Positions 39,001 through 54,000 of a DNA stretch of 64,000 nucleotides are shown here, in pieces. A program made the translations under genes and the position numbers. The DNA is from Epiperipatus broadwayi. Taxonomy: Eukaryota; Onychophora; Udeonychophora; Euonychophora; Peripatidae. The notes under the pieces were generated by a model, which saw nothing but the letters and a program-made list of their open reading frames with translations, made no database searches and was not told the origin of the DNA. The DNA is taken from the NCBI GenBank assembly GCA_028023455.1, contig JAQFVV010006203.1, positions 10,138,876-10,202,875 on the forward strand, in the 5' to 3' direction. The first letter of the stretch is position 1. Every line of letters begins with the position of its first letter.

Positions 39001-42000
39001 AACCTCAACTCCATCATTGACACAACCAAGCAATAAAATAAAGTCGCATGACACAGTATGGCATGATAGGCAGTATTTCTTTTTTTTTTACCATTTGTTA
39101 AAAAATCACAATTTGCATCAATTATTACAAAATAAACATATAAATTTTGTACAATTATGCTTGATCAAATCACATGACAAAAAAATCAAATTACAGCCAA
39201 ATGTGCTATTAAAATTGTATGGGCTCAAACAAAAATGTGTTAATAAAATTATATAAACTTAAACAAGAAATGCATGTAAGCTAAAATAATCTAAAATATG
39301 TAACTAAAAGATCAAATTATGACCATAACCAGGTGCTGAAAAATTAAAAAGTAAAAATGCAAATTTTGTAGAATTATCATCAATCAAAAAAAAAATCAAA
39401 CTCATCTAGAAATCAAAATATCAAAAATATTAGAAATTAGAATGATCACAGAGAATGGTTCTCTTTTAGTATACATTTCCTGCCACTCACACAACCATGC
39501 AATAAAATAAAATCTCATGGCACAGTGCGGTGTGATATGTAGTGCTTGTTTTTTCATAATTGATTGCTAAAAGTTGTTTCTAAAATTTTGAGTTTTGTAT
39601 TTTTTTTTTGTGTTCATCATGTAATTATGCTAACATTTTGTAGTCATTTCATATTTCATTTCCATAATAATTTGGATTTTTGGTCATGTGATTATGATGG
39701 CAGGATTTTTTTGATCATAATCAATTTCTAATATTCTTGATATTTTGAATTCTAGATGAATTTGATTTTTTTTTTTTGAATGATCACAGTTCTAAGAAAT
39801 TTGCATGTTTTTTTTTTTAATTTTTCAACACATAGTTATGGCCATAATTTGATCTTTTGGTTATACATTTTGGATTATTTTAGCTTATGCACATTTTTGT
39901 TTGAGTTTATGCAATTTTAATACCACATTTCTTGTTTAATCCTATACAATTTTAATAGAACATTTGCGATAATCTGATCTTTTGGTCCTGTGATTTAATC
40001 AAGCATAGTCATACAAAATTTGTGCAATTACTTTTTAATTATTGATAGAAATTGTGATTTTTTTAACACATGATCAAAATAATAGGAACACTATCACTTG
40101 ATTGTGTCAGCAGTGCGTTTGGAGATCCCTTTAGAAACCAAAATATCAGAGAACAGTACTAAAAAAGTATCCAATATTGTTATGTATTACTGTTTTGATA
40201 TATTAATAAATTTCATTTTTATTGTTTAAATTACTTATGTGTGGGTGTCTTCCTTTGTCAATCAAATAGAAATCAAGATTTGATTATATAAATATTTATG
40301 TTCTGCTGTAACTTTATGGTTGAGAAGTATAAAGTTGCTCAATAGTACTCTTAATTGTAATGTGTCCCTGTATTTGAATCATAGAAAATGCCTGCTCATC
40401 AGCATTACATAGTGTTGCTGTGGCAAAGTCGGCATGCAAAAAAACCTAGTGATTATTACAATGTATATAGGATAATATATGAGCATATACTTATAATAAA
40501 TTTTAATTTAAAATAATAAAAGTATTGTATAGAATATTTTGTACAGTAGACAAAATTATGTTTAAAAATCTATTTTATTGTATTGGTCAGTTTCTAAAAA
40601 CATTTAACGAAATGCCTTTTTTTTTTTTTGTCAAAAGAAAGGCTTTTTATTGCTAAAAAAAAAACCTTACTTTTTTAATACTTTAATTGTTTTTAAATTC
40701 TTAAATAAAATAAAAGAAATTTAAAAACAAAATATGAAAACAGGATTTTTTTTTTAGAAAGATAATAATATAAAGAGTCTTTACTTTTAAACATGCAGTA
40801 ATTGATTACTGCAATATTAAAATTACAAATGCATGCACTTTTTGCATAGCTGCGGTAAAAAAAGACTATTTAAATGGCTTTATTTTTCGGGAATAAGAAA
40901 CTCAAGGGTGGGAAGTACCAGTCCCTGAATCCACTGTACCAAACCACACAAGGCATAGGTGTATGGAAAATTGAGGATGAAAAAATGCAAAAGAGGAAAC
41001 AGCTAAAGAATAACTACTGTTTTAAAAATTTCTAATTTATATATTGTAACCTTATGAAATAGGAGATGGATAAGAAATGGGAAAAATGGGAAAGATATGA
41101 AATAGAGAGATGTAAGAAAAGAAGGAAAAGAATGCTAATAATGAAATAAGAGAGGGGTGTGAAAAAGAAAGATATATAAGAAAAAGATGGAATAAAGGAG
41201 AGAGAAATGAAATGAGATGATGAAATAAGAGATGGGTGTGAGAAAGAGAGATAAGAAGAAAATAGAATAAAGAAGAGATAATGATAAGATAAATGATGAA
41301 AATGAAATGAGAGCAGCCAATTGTAACCTGATAGAATAAGAGATAGAGAGATAATGATAATGGAGAGAGAAAAATGAAATGAGATGATAAAAATAAAAGA
41401 CATGAAAAGAAATGGAATATAGGAGAGAGAGAATTCGAATGAGATGATAGAAATATATGAGAAAGAGAGATGAAAAGAAATGGAATAGAATTGGAATGAT
41501 ATGAAATATAATATAAATGAACTAAAATGAACTATAAATTAGAGACTCTAAACGACTCGGCTCAGTGGGGTTACAATAAATTCAAAGAAAAGATATGATG
41601 ATCCAGAGAGATATAATCAAATAAAGGTCAAATCCAATACTGATAAACTATAACTACTATAGCCTATTTATAATCTACTACTACACCATACAAAATGTAA
41701 ATTTTTAAAAACACTAATTAATACTTACCATATTAGTCCTACCAATAGATCATACACTCTCTGAATAAGATTAATGATGCTTTGCTTTAAAATATTATCT
41801 TATATAATTATATTTACTAAAACAACAAGAGTAAATAACCTCAGGGATTTTAAAACTAAAACTCTTGTGTAAAATTAAAGTTTAAGTTAAGTTGCCTAAT
41901 AAAGAGTTACTGTAATGAATAAATAAATAAGTGACATCTTAGCTGACCATAAAATAATTATAATATGTTCAATCTTAAAATAATAAACAAAACAAATATT

Positions 42001-45000
42001 AATTCATAAAATTTAATGAAGCAATTTAAATTTAAACTAATAATGGCCTATTATCTAAGATATTACTTGAGCAAAGAAAAGAGCAAGGGTACTTTTAATG
42101 CCTTTCCATACTCATAGACAACCACTAAAGACCTCAAATGCAAATGGATTAGAATTCTTTAAATATATAAGATTTAAGATGATGATGGATGATATGCAAT
42201 GAATATAAGATAATGTAATGTGCAGCTTTTAAAATAATATTAATTAAAATATTCTTCTAAAGTACTAATATTGTTAATCTGATATTGCATAATCTTTAGT
42301 CTGAAAAGATATACTGATAATTTGAAAAAAATAAACTTTTACTTAAGTATTTAACTATGTATCTGCTATAATGCAATTATCTGTATTTGTGATTCAATAT
42401 AAGAATCATTTACTTCAACATAGTTTTTTAATTTTTAAGACAATATCAATTATATTTAATTAACTTAGAGTCTACTTGCAAATGTCTGAATTGAAGATTC
42501 ATTAAATTTAAAAAATTTAAGACTTTGTGAACTTGGAACCCAAGACAATGATATATTTTCATATAAAAGTAAAACAAACAAACAAAACTTTTGAAATAAT
42601 AATAATTTGATTTATTAATAATGAGAAGAAATGTTTTTTAAATATAGTGGAATACAAATAGTGCCAATACCGCACTAAGATTTTATATAATTATTTGGAC
42701 TAATTAATAATATTATGGTGTCATCTACTAATCAGAATGACACACAGAACTATGTTTATATTGGAAACCCTAAGCTTAATTTTATACTCCTCAACTTAAC
42801 AAACGCTAAGTTGGAGTATGCATATTCAACAATACTTTTGAAAATATCATCACTAGTTTCACAGATATAACTAATATCACAGCTAGATATATCTTTATAT
42901 TAGGTTAAGCTAATACTAAAAATAAACTAACTTAAGTGTATGGGACAATCATTCATCAGAGATCAGTTATACTTTTTTTTTTAAAATAACTCTAGTCCAC
43001 ATAAAATTATTCCCTCAATGTTTTAAAGATAATGATATAACAGACTTACAAATCCAGCGGCGAAATTCTGGATGAAAATATTAAATTATTATGTGTGAAT
43101 TGCCACTTATACCATATGCATATTTAATATACTTTAAAATAAATATAACTTATTGTTGGTTAGCTTGTGTGTGATAAAACTATCATAGCAACACAATTCA
43201 AACATTGATATACCTATGAGCTATAAATTAGCTACAACTACCTGAAGAAATACATTTCCTCAAACAAGCATATCTTGTCATCACAAATCTAAAACAAATG
43301 CAACATCACCTACTGTGGTGGAATTAGCATTAAGTCATCATGAATGATAGACAAAAAATATAAAATACTAGGCTCCTCAGAGCTGGAAAAGAATATGGTG
43401 GCTTCCAAAAATACCTAACTTCGAGGCAAAATAAAGATGTCTGGTATTTATCTTCAGTACATCTGGGAACAGGAACACCCACCAGAAAAGCACAATCCTC
43501 TCTCATGGGATTTTCAATGCTTATAAATGTGATTATCATCACTGAAAAATACAATATAATAACCCTCTTTTGGGGACAAGCACTATCAAATCATGGAATT
43601 ACATTACAATAAGGATGGAGGATACTCTCGATTCCATAAACATATTCAAAATTATGAACTAAGCCTAATTCTTGAGGCTACCAAATTCTAACTAATAGCA
43701 AGATATATACTTCACTTAAACTAACTAAGTTATTTCCAAGAAATTTATAAAATACAAAATGTATATCCAATATTCGAACCAACAAAGCAAACTATGTGTC
43801 AACTGACTACTGTAGAAAATACTTTAAACTTAAATGCATATAAAATTCTAGGCAAGGCACAATGCACACATAACAAAATATTAAATGCTAAAAATATAGT
43901 ACTAGTGGACTTTTAAAATTGTAAATTAAATGCAAGAATATTTACTTCTCGATGAATATAAAATATTTGTAATTATTCTTAATATAACATTCATAAAACA
44001 AATGAATGGATATTCTCTGATAAACTTCTTTAGTAAATTTAAAATAAAAATTGAGTAAAACATCCCATTTATATGAAAATAAGACTGTGATATTTAAATC
44101 TCTATGATAAAATTATTAAATAGAAACTAGCTAGTGTAATGCTTGATGAATAAACTAAATCTACTTAAGAATGGCAAGAAACATTTGCTCATTCAAATAA
44201 ACCTATTTCGTTTTAAAATTATAACCCTAGTTTACCTGTATATTTATGCAAAAAGTGTTACATAAAAATTTAATAGCATAAATATTTTTATGGTTTCATT
44301 TTTTTTTTTAAACCAATAAAACAAACAATAAAAAATATATAATACATTAACTTAAGTTCATATTTTGGCTCCGTGATGATTTTTCCATTTCATAATGTGT
44401 AGACAATTTATCCAGGTTTAGATATCTATTTAAATTTGAAGCTTCAACTAATACATTTATATACATGGCAATCATTTCCAAACGAAAATGTTCAGTAGTT
44501 CTTTATATAAACACGTTCACTTTATTTTATCGTTAAGGATAACTTTAAATATTAAAATAATAAAACCTCGTAAGCATAAACATAAGTTGGCACTGGAAAA
44601 CAAATTATTCAACTGAGTAGCATAAGTATAAGTAAAATAAGCCAGCATTGAAAATAATAAATTCTTCAGCTGAGTTCATGTTTTTATATTTATAATCCTA
44701 GGTTCAAACACAGAATAATTATAATATATATTTTTAGTTAACTTTCACTGTTCTTCTTTAGATAAACGCATTTTTTTAAAATAGAGGTTGTTTTTTTTTA
44801 AAACGTTTCTTAATATATAAAAATGTATTTCTTTTTTTTAAACAAATTTCCTTTTATTTATTTTTAAAAACATAAGAGTAGATTCTTTTTTTTATAATTA
44901 AGAACGCTCCTTGGTTTATGTGCTACGATCAACGGTCGTAAAGTTACTTATTACTGGCCACTATAACAAAACATTACATATTTGCCAGAAACAAGTTCAT

Positions 45001-48000
45001 TAATCATATTTTTTTTAATTCATTTAAAGTTTTATTTCCAAACAAATTCTTTTCATATTACTGGCATAAACGAGAATTAGTATTTTAAAATACATATTTT
45101 CCTCTGAAATATTATTTTGTTAAGAGCATATTTACATGTATTAATAAGGCAGTATTAAATTTAACGTCAATTTTAATTTATAAAGACGCTGATGCATTTC
45201 CATTTTAATATTTTAAAATGTTTGAATGTCTTTTTTTTTTTAATTTCTTCTTAACGTGTATTTTTAATTTGATAGGAGATATACTATATTTTAGTGCAAT
45301 AAAGTCTTTAGCCATAACAATACTTAATAATTTAAGTTTTACTTCTAAATAAAGAAAAATAAATAGATAAATAAAATATGAGACGCTGTATTTTTTTTTT
45401 CTGCAAACATTTTACCATAAATTTTAATGCCTCAACTGGAATGAAAAATTGTCAGGAAAAACGGATTACCTGTCCTTTAGCCTTCAACCATTACTGGACG
45501 ACTTAAAATAATGGTTTTAACAACATACTTTTATTTTATTTTTTAAAATATAAAGTTTTAAAAATTACTTTTTATTAAATTACTATTAAGATTCAGCTAC
45601 GCATATATTTAAAACAGATCAGCAACTGAATAACCCTTTAGATCTTCCGTTTATCTCACAATCTTTCACCCCCCCCCTACAGTTTATTTAAAAACCAATA
45701 AAAACTATTTTTTATTAAATTAAAATATTCCAACAAACCAGCTGTAAAATCGATCTAATGACGTAATCAATATAATTTTTTATACCACGTGACCTGCAGC
45801 TAGAAATCAAAATTTTATTATTAATAAATATTATACAATAATTTTTTTTAAATGATATTTTATCCAACCCATAGTAATAAATATAAAATTTAAAACTATC
45901 CCTCTTTATTAACTTTTAAATATTTCTTTCATAAATTTATATCCATCCATTTATTTATTTATAAATATTAGAATTAAAATATTTTTTTTATTTTTATTTG
46001 ATTCTTATGTTTATGTATCTTTCTTGCACACACACACACACATTTCCATATACGGGTAATCTATAAATATGAGCTCACCCATTGTTTAAAAGTTATTCTT
46101 TTAAAATTACAGAAATAAAATATTATCAAATATTTAATTTAAAACAATTTTGTAAATGGAACGCTACTATCTTACATCTAATAAATACTGTTATATTGTT
46201 CTAATAAAACTTACAGATTATTTTTTTAAATTTATTACTATTCCTTCCAACTTATTAATAATATCTTATTATTATTCTTTAAACATTAAAATAGATAATA
46301 CGATAGTTATTTTAGAATACATTTAATATCACTTACAAATTGACAACTATTTCTGATATCTTTCCTTTCTTTTTTTAGAATTAAAATTATTATTTAGCAT
46401 TTTTTTACCAACCTAACTCATATATCTCTTTCAAATACTTAGACATACTTCCATAATACAATAATGATTACAATCAATTCAAGATTATCCTAGTTTAGTC
46501 AGTCATTAACTAATTTAATTTTCATTTTTATCATTATTTTTTTTTTTTAAATCAGACAATTTCAAAACAAAAGGTTAAGCTAAGATAACCTTTGGCTCCT
46601 TTTAGAACTAAGGGAAACTTTAGTTAGGTACAATATATATGTGCGTGTGTAACTTGGACTAATGAATCAATGGGTCATGGTATTATGGATGCAATAGCAT
46701 CATTGCTCAGCTGCCTATATCATATCCATAATTTTTATATCCATGTTTTCATTTATCCACTATTCAAATTTATATTGACTAAATAAAAATAAATCTAATG
46801 GAAATTTTAATTTTCTATCTTTTAATTTTTTAGTTCACAATGCATATACAGTATTTACATACATCTATATTTAAATCTGCTATATATGTTTTCAGCATGT
46901 ATATAGAATATGTACCCTCTTCTATATGTCATTTTTTAGAAATGCACATTGTGATATAAGTTTTTAGTATCCATTAATCTTGCTATTCACATCATTAAAT
47001 CTAAATATCACAGATATGGAAGCATTGCTATTGCCATAATATACTAGCACTTAATGTTTAGGTGCAGGGGTGATGTGGAGAAGATAAGCTAAAGATCATA
47101 GAAGATGGATTGAACTTGGGAGAGATCTTCATCCTGCAGTGAATTGATCATGGTTGATGATAATCAATGTTTATATAGTTGCTCTAATCACAGATAAAAT
47201 TATTTTTAGTAAATTCTTTTTTAGTTCTTTAATGATAAACAATATATTTTAAAGACTTTTATTTGATGCCCCTGAGATTTGATGTAATTTCAAATTGATA
47301 ATTAGTGCATGTGACTTTTAATGAAATGATGTACTTCCATTTTACAGTAAAAATTATTGCAACAGTTACTTATGCATAGGTGAGCCAAAGGAATGTCTGA
47401 ATATTGTGTCTGTGATGGTGACTTCACTAACACCAAAACTGATTAAATTGAATTAATATTATGAATTAAGAATGTAAATAGAACTGATATATAAATTAAA
47501 TTTACTCTTGTTCAGCATAGTACATTTCTTATTTTATGGACAGTAGTAATATTTTTATTTGTAAATTATTCCAAAAATAGGCAATGCAATTAAGGAAAGA
47601 ATATCAACACAAATGGAAATTTCAATCTTCAGTCAAGATGCATGAGAAGTTTGTTTTAGATATACAATCATGCATGAAAATGCTTTTAATAATAAAATGT
47701 TAGGATTATATTTAAAAAAACATTGCATATTGATTTAATTTTCTGTGGAAATACATGATTGGATAATAAAATCTTAATAATTTCAATAATTCTGTGTAAA
47801 AAGTAGTCAAGTAATGTGGAAAGATTTTATCTAGATTAAATGTTTTTTACATTGATGGTTGAATAATGTGTGGGCTGCATTGTTTTGAGACAATGCATTT
47901 GTAAAGAATAAATTTAAGTGCTTATTAATGCTTCATTAAAAAGGAAAGCAATTGTTTGTACTTATGATGACTTCAAATTGCAGAAAGTATATCGGCAAAA

Positions 48001-51000
48001 TGTTAGAAGTCTGTAACAAATGTGTGTATTTTATTAAGAGAAAATTTTTTACAGTTTTTGATTATTGCAAAATTCTGAGAATACGTTTTTGAACGAAATG
48101 ATATTTAGTGATTTCTGATTTTTTAAGAGCTCAGTTTTGCAAGAAGTTGATACTATATTTGAAGTATTTGGCAGAATTTTTGGATCAGGTAGAGGTAAGA
48201 TGTATTTGCAAAAATTATCATAAGGGATCAATTTTAGCAAGTGTTGCAGTATTTGTGAATGCATTTTAAAATTATGATTTAAACCTGCCAAGTAATTTTT
48301 TACTATTACATCCCTTTTTTCTTATTCTCTTTTTTTCTTTTCAATTTCTCTTCTCTGCTCTCTCCCATTTCTTCTTCTTCCTCACCTCCCTTCTTCCCTC
48401 TTTTTCCTTCTCTATTTGTCATTTTTTCTTTTTCCCCCTCTCTTTCTCTTTTCAAAAATATAAATTTATTTTTATAAGATAGTACAATATTAAATTTTAT
48501 AGTGATGCATATAAATATAGTGGATTAAAGTATATTTTTAATTCTCTCTTTTTTCTCTCCCACTTTCCTTTTCCCTCTCCTATTTTAAATTTTACTAGTG
48601 CTGTATATAGATATAATTGATAAATAAGTACATTTTTATTTAATTATCTTTTCTCTCTCCCACTATCATTTTCCCTCTTTTTTCTTTCTCTTTTTCCTTT
48701 ACCTATTCTTTCTTTTCCACCTGCCCCTTTTTTGTGCTTCTCTCTTTCCCTATTCAAAAATATAAATTTATTTTTATAATACAGTTATTGATGTTTTATA
48801 GTAAATAGATAGGTAAGTTTTTGACTTAATTTGTGTAAAATTTGTTTATGGATAGGGACATATAATTTTCACATGATCACCATTTATTATGCTTGCTTAT
48901 AACTGTTATTAAAACAGTCAAAAACTCTCTATACGTATTGCCACTCAGTGCAAGCCAGAGTAATCAATGGATGCCAGAAGGCTTGTGCATAAAATCCCCA
49001 TCTAGTGCCTACTCATCCAATATTCCAAGACTAGTTTCTGGCTTTTGGCCTTCATCAGTGAGGAGCCTTGGATCTGAGAGCACTGCACCTAGATCTTAGG
49101 ATTTAATGCAACCCTCCAGCAGCCACCTTTTATCTCTATTTAACTACAAAACTATGAGTCCTAAATTGAAAACACCATAACATAACTCATTAGATTATAT
49201 AGTCATATAGGTCTGAACTCAGTTGAATACCTATACATTTTGGTGTCTTTGGTTCTTTAATAACCATAGTCATCACTATCCTATTAGAAAGAATTGGTTT
49301 TAAGCCAATAAACATCAGATGATCACCATTTCTTATGCTTGCTTATAACTGTTATTAAAACAGACAAAACTCTCTATATGTATTGCCACTCAGTGCAAGC
49401 CAGAGTAATCAATGGATTCCAGAAGGCTTGTGCATAAAATCCCCATGTAGTGCCTACTCATCTAATATTCCCAGACTAGTTTCTGGCTTGTAGCCTTCAT
49501 CGGTGAGGAACCTTGGATCTGAGAGCACTGCACCTAGATCTTAAGATCTAATGAGTAGGCACTAGATGGGGATTTTATGCACAAGCTTTCTGGCATTCAT
49601 TGATGAAGCAGTCGGATCTGAGTTCGATCCTAGCTTTATGTTATTTACCCTAATACTAACCTTAAATTTCCGATGCAATGGGGCTTTATACGTTCAATCC
49701 ACACTAATTTCCATAATGAATAACTTATTTCAAATGCGTAGTAAAATTAATTAGTTTAGTTTAAATTTGATCAATTCTCTAAATAAATTCATGATAAAAT
49801 ATTCATGAATTTATATATATTAAATTGCGTGGATTGTGTATATATATATTTGTAAGTATTAAATATATATAATTGTTCGAAAGTTTCATTGCATCGGGAA
49901 TACTTGTTTTTTTCACCTTTAAATAATTTGTAAAGTTTCGTAGATTAAAAGCTACATTCCTTCGATAAGCTTTAAAATTCTTAAAAACAATAGTAAAGTT
50001 TTATGAATTGGAAAAAGATAAGGATTCATTTTTCTAATTAAATCATTTTCAAATCTTAAGAATTCATTTTCAATTAGAGAAGGAATTCAAGCTAATTAGT
50101 TTGAAAGCCTTATCGAAGGAATGAATTTGAAAACAACTAATTATAAAAAAACACATTGATAATAAAATGAGCGCTAGCCTTAAGGCATCTGGACAATATA
50201 TATAGCCCTGAAAAGTCAGGAAAAAAAAACTAGCTTTGTTGTAGAGTAGTGCAGTGAACTCTGTGCGTATAAAAATTGTATTTCATCATGATAGAGGGCT
50301 AGAACATCAGGAATCTGGCTATGGTTCCTAAAGTCCCGAGAAATCTTCAATGGAGCTGCTGAACCTTTTTCCGGACCGATCATTCTGCTAAAATTATGGA
50401 GGCTACTAAAATGCTGTTCCAATAATCAATCAATGGTGCCTACGTTTTCAACAACTTGGAGGAGTAACTTAAGGACAAGCACGGAAGGGTAATATATTTC
50501 TCTAATGAATGTTAAACTTTCTGGCCAGTTCGAACTTTATTTTACACTCCCTTATTAAGAGCTCCTTTATTCTTTAATGTAAAAATCTTTATAAAATGCT
50601 ACTATAAATTTATATTGTAATTCTTTCAATCTCTAGTCTTTAAACTTTTCTTTTCTTACCTGGCGGTTCATTTAATATATATATTTGTATGCTTTATTAA
50701 TGTCGTTTATTTAAAATTATATGCCAATAATCTTTCAACTCGATGAGCTCCTTTGTTCCATTTGCCTCACGCAAATAAGATAATATAAATTTTAAATAGT
50801 TATTCTCGCCCATTAGAACTAAATTTATAAGTTCTATTAATCATCGAGTCGAAAGAAAATATTACATGTTTACTATTTTTATAATTGGCTAATAATAAAT
50901 TATTAGCTCCGTTTTTCATCTATGTCCCCAGCTCCTAAGTTACAAGTGTTTATATACTCACAAAATGTTAAAATATTGATTTCTTGTTCCACTAATATAT

Positions 51001-54000
51001 ATATTTATTCGAATATAACCTTAAATGTTTTTATTGCAAAAAGGGTCGATAAAGGGTTAAATGTATTTTAATTCCACTTTTGTTATTTTATATTAATATT
51101 CAGGAAGGGCACGATATTAGGGCATAATTAATATAGTTTATAAATGTTTTAAAATAGTTCGATAAAAGCTCGTTTGACTTTAATTAATTGGTCAAGTCAT
51201 CACGTAGAGCATTCTACATGGGTTTTATTTTTCAACGATGACTATCAAGTCATCATCATCAAACGTTGCTGACGTAGGGCCATCTTCCGCTCCGTTAGGC
51301 TGGTCGGTGATCATATTCTCTTATTTAAATTTCTCGAGGAAGACAGTACTTCCTTTCCTATTCATTAGTCAAAGGGCATAAGACTTGCCAAATGCAAGCC
51401 GCCATAGGACTTCGATCATCGACTAGCGATCGTATTTCAATTTTACTCTCTGCCTTGTAATTCGTCAGTACCGTTGCATCTTTGTCCCGGTAAAACCCGC
51501 TCCGTGCTCGTAATTCGTGATGAAGTGATTTAAATTAAAGTCGAACCAATTCTCAAATATATTTAGTTTAAATCAGTTTTCAAATTAAGATTAAAGTTAT
51601 GCCTTAAAATACGTTTTGCTCTTCATGAATAGATTTCCGAATGTGAAAATAAATCTCACATTCCACCGTAATAAAATTAGAACAATCATTTCCGTTCTTA
51701 ATGAATACCTTTATCTGCCTTTATATTTCTCGTTGGGGGCATAGACATAGAATCCCATGTTGTGTAATACTTGTTGGCATATGATAAGGACCGCCACTCT
51801 TATTATATTTATCAATTCTTTTAAAGACTAGAGGTAATTAATGCATTCTATATTTTGATTGAAACAAAACAAATTATTCTTATTAAATATTTTCTAACAT
51901 ACTTGGTTTCTCAGTTCATCATTCTTTTATAATTATTTAAATGTTAATACTCGCTGTCTGTGTTGGCAACCCGAACATACATATGATTCGATTTAAAAGT
52001 AGTTAAAGTTAATTGATATTCGTGTCAGTAAAAGGGTCTCTAGTCCTCACCAACCGTTGAGCTAGTTCTTGGTGCATAGCACTGTGCTGTCGATTTCTGC
52101 TATCTGAGCTGTTGAGTTGGGTTTGAATTCAGTTTTGAACCACCTGAGTTTGAATCCGATTTGACTTGCGGTGGTGGTGGGTTTCGACCGGTACATTGAT
52201 TACTCTGGCTTGCACTGAGTGGCAATACATATAGAGAGTTTTGCCTGTTTTAATAACAGTTATAAGCAAGCATAAGAAATGGTGATCATGTGATGTTTAT
52301 TGGCTTAAAACCAATCCTGTCTAATAGGATAGTGATCGCTATTGTTATTAAAGAACCAACAACAACAAAATGTCTAGCTACTGAACTGAGTTCAGACCTA
52401 TATGACTATATAAGTTAATGAGTTTGGATTGAAAATATTATGGTGTTTTCAATTTAGGACTCATAATTTTGTAGTTAAATAGAGATAAACGTGGCTGCTG
52501 GAGCATTAGACCCTAAGATCTAAGTGCAGTCTCAGATTCAATGCTCCTCACTGATGAAGGCCACAAGCCAGAAACTAGCCTGGGGATATTAGATGAGTAG
52601 GCACTAAATGGGGATTTTATGCACAAGCCTTCTGACATCCATTGATTACTCTGGCTTGCACTAAGTGGCAATACTATATGGAGAGTTTTGCCGGTTTTAA
52701 TGACATATAATTTATAATTTCAAAATAATTAAAGGGTATTTAAGTATTAATCCAGACACCAAGATTGATTACAGATAAAAAAAACTCCTGAGAGTAATAA
52801 ATTAAAAATTCCTGATTTAAAAAAACTAATTACATCTTTAATTAGATAGATTCTAATTATGGTTTAAAGTAGGTACTTAACTGATTTTATTTTAACTTAT
52901 ATTTTTTATAAATATCACTTTTACAAACTTTCATTTAAAAAAAAGAAGATAAACTGCCGTCAATCCTTTCTGTTAATATTCACAAACATGCATACGACAA
53001 ATCAGCAAGAATATTTACAAACATGCATGCACAATATTTGTCTTCTTTTTTTAAATGAAAGTTTGTAAAAGTGATGGTATGTATATTTATAAAAATGTAA
53101 TTTAAAATAAAATCAGTTAAGTACCTAATTTTATCTATAATTAGAATTTATCTAATTAAAGATATAATTAGTTGGGTTTTTTTTAATCAGAAATTTTTAA
53201 TATATTTATTTCAAGAATTTTTTATCCTCTTAGTGTCCGAACTAAAATATTGCTCTCTAACAGCATTATTTCGAATATTAAAGTTAATATAAGAAGTTTA
53301 TTTTGCATAATTTTTCTTTTAATTTTTTATTACTATATATTTAAACATTATACGTAATTTTTCAGCTATTTTGGTCATTTGGTTCAATATTTGAAGTTGT
53401 ACTAGCATTTAGTATCATACCTCGTTTAGGCTGGAGATGGCAAATTGCTTTATCCAGTTTACCTTTAGCTGTAATGTTGTTATTTTTTAACGTAAGTAAA
53501 TTAAATAAATTTATATTATCACACATTACAGAACTCTCATAATTTATTTATTTTTACAGTTTTTCTTCTTATTATTTTTTCATTTGCATCCTGTATGCTT
53601 ATAAGTGTGCGTAATATTTAATCACTAATTATTTCAAAGAAATTTATTCATTATAGGCAGTAAAAAAATTATATATAAGAAGAGCAAAATATAGGCAAAA
53701 CTAAAACAGTTTTTAAAAAGCATTTGTAAGGCAACGGCCTTTTTGTAAGAAACTCGAGCAGTGAAAGAAACAGCATTATTCACTAGTGTTGTCAGTCTGT
53801 AAGAAGTAATGAGGATTTGAGTTTTTTATTTTTATTTTATTCTCCAATTAAGACTTAGACAGACTAGCTCATATTAGATAATTATCTAGATTGATTGACG
53901 AACATATACCTGAAAGAAAAATCTGAAGTTTGGATTCGAACTTTAAAAAAAATTATTAGGTTCAACCAGCCTAGATTGGAATTCACGTCATAGGCATTAC

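Noticed and set aside
38918-39256. 112-codon ORF
   Set aside because: It lies in one arm of a long inverted repeat, with no domain and a low-complexity, AT-driven composition.
41032-41403. 123-codon serine/phenylalanine-rich minus-strand ORF
   Set aside because: It is the complement of a polypurine tract; the residue bias follows from base composition.
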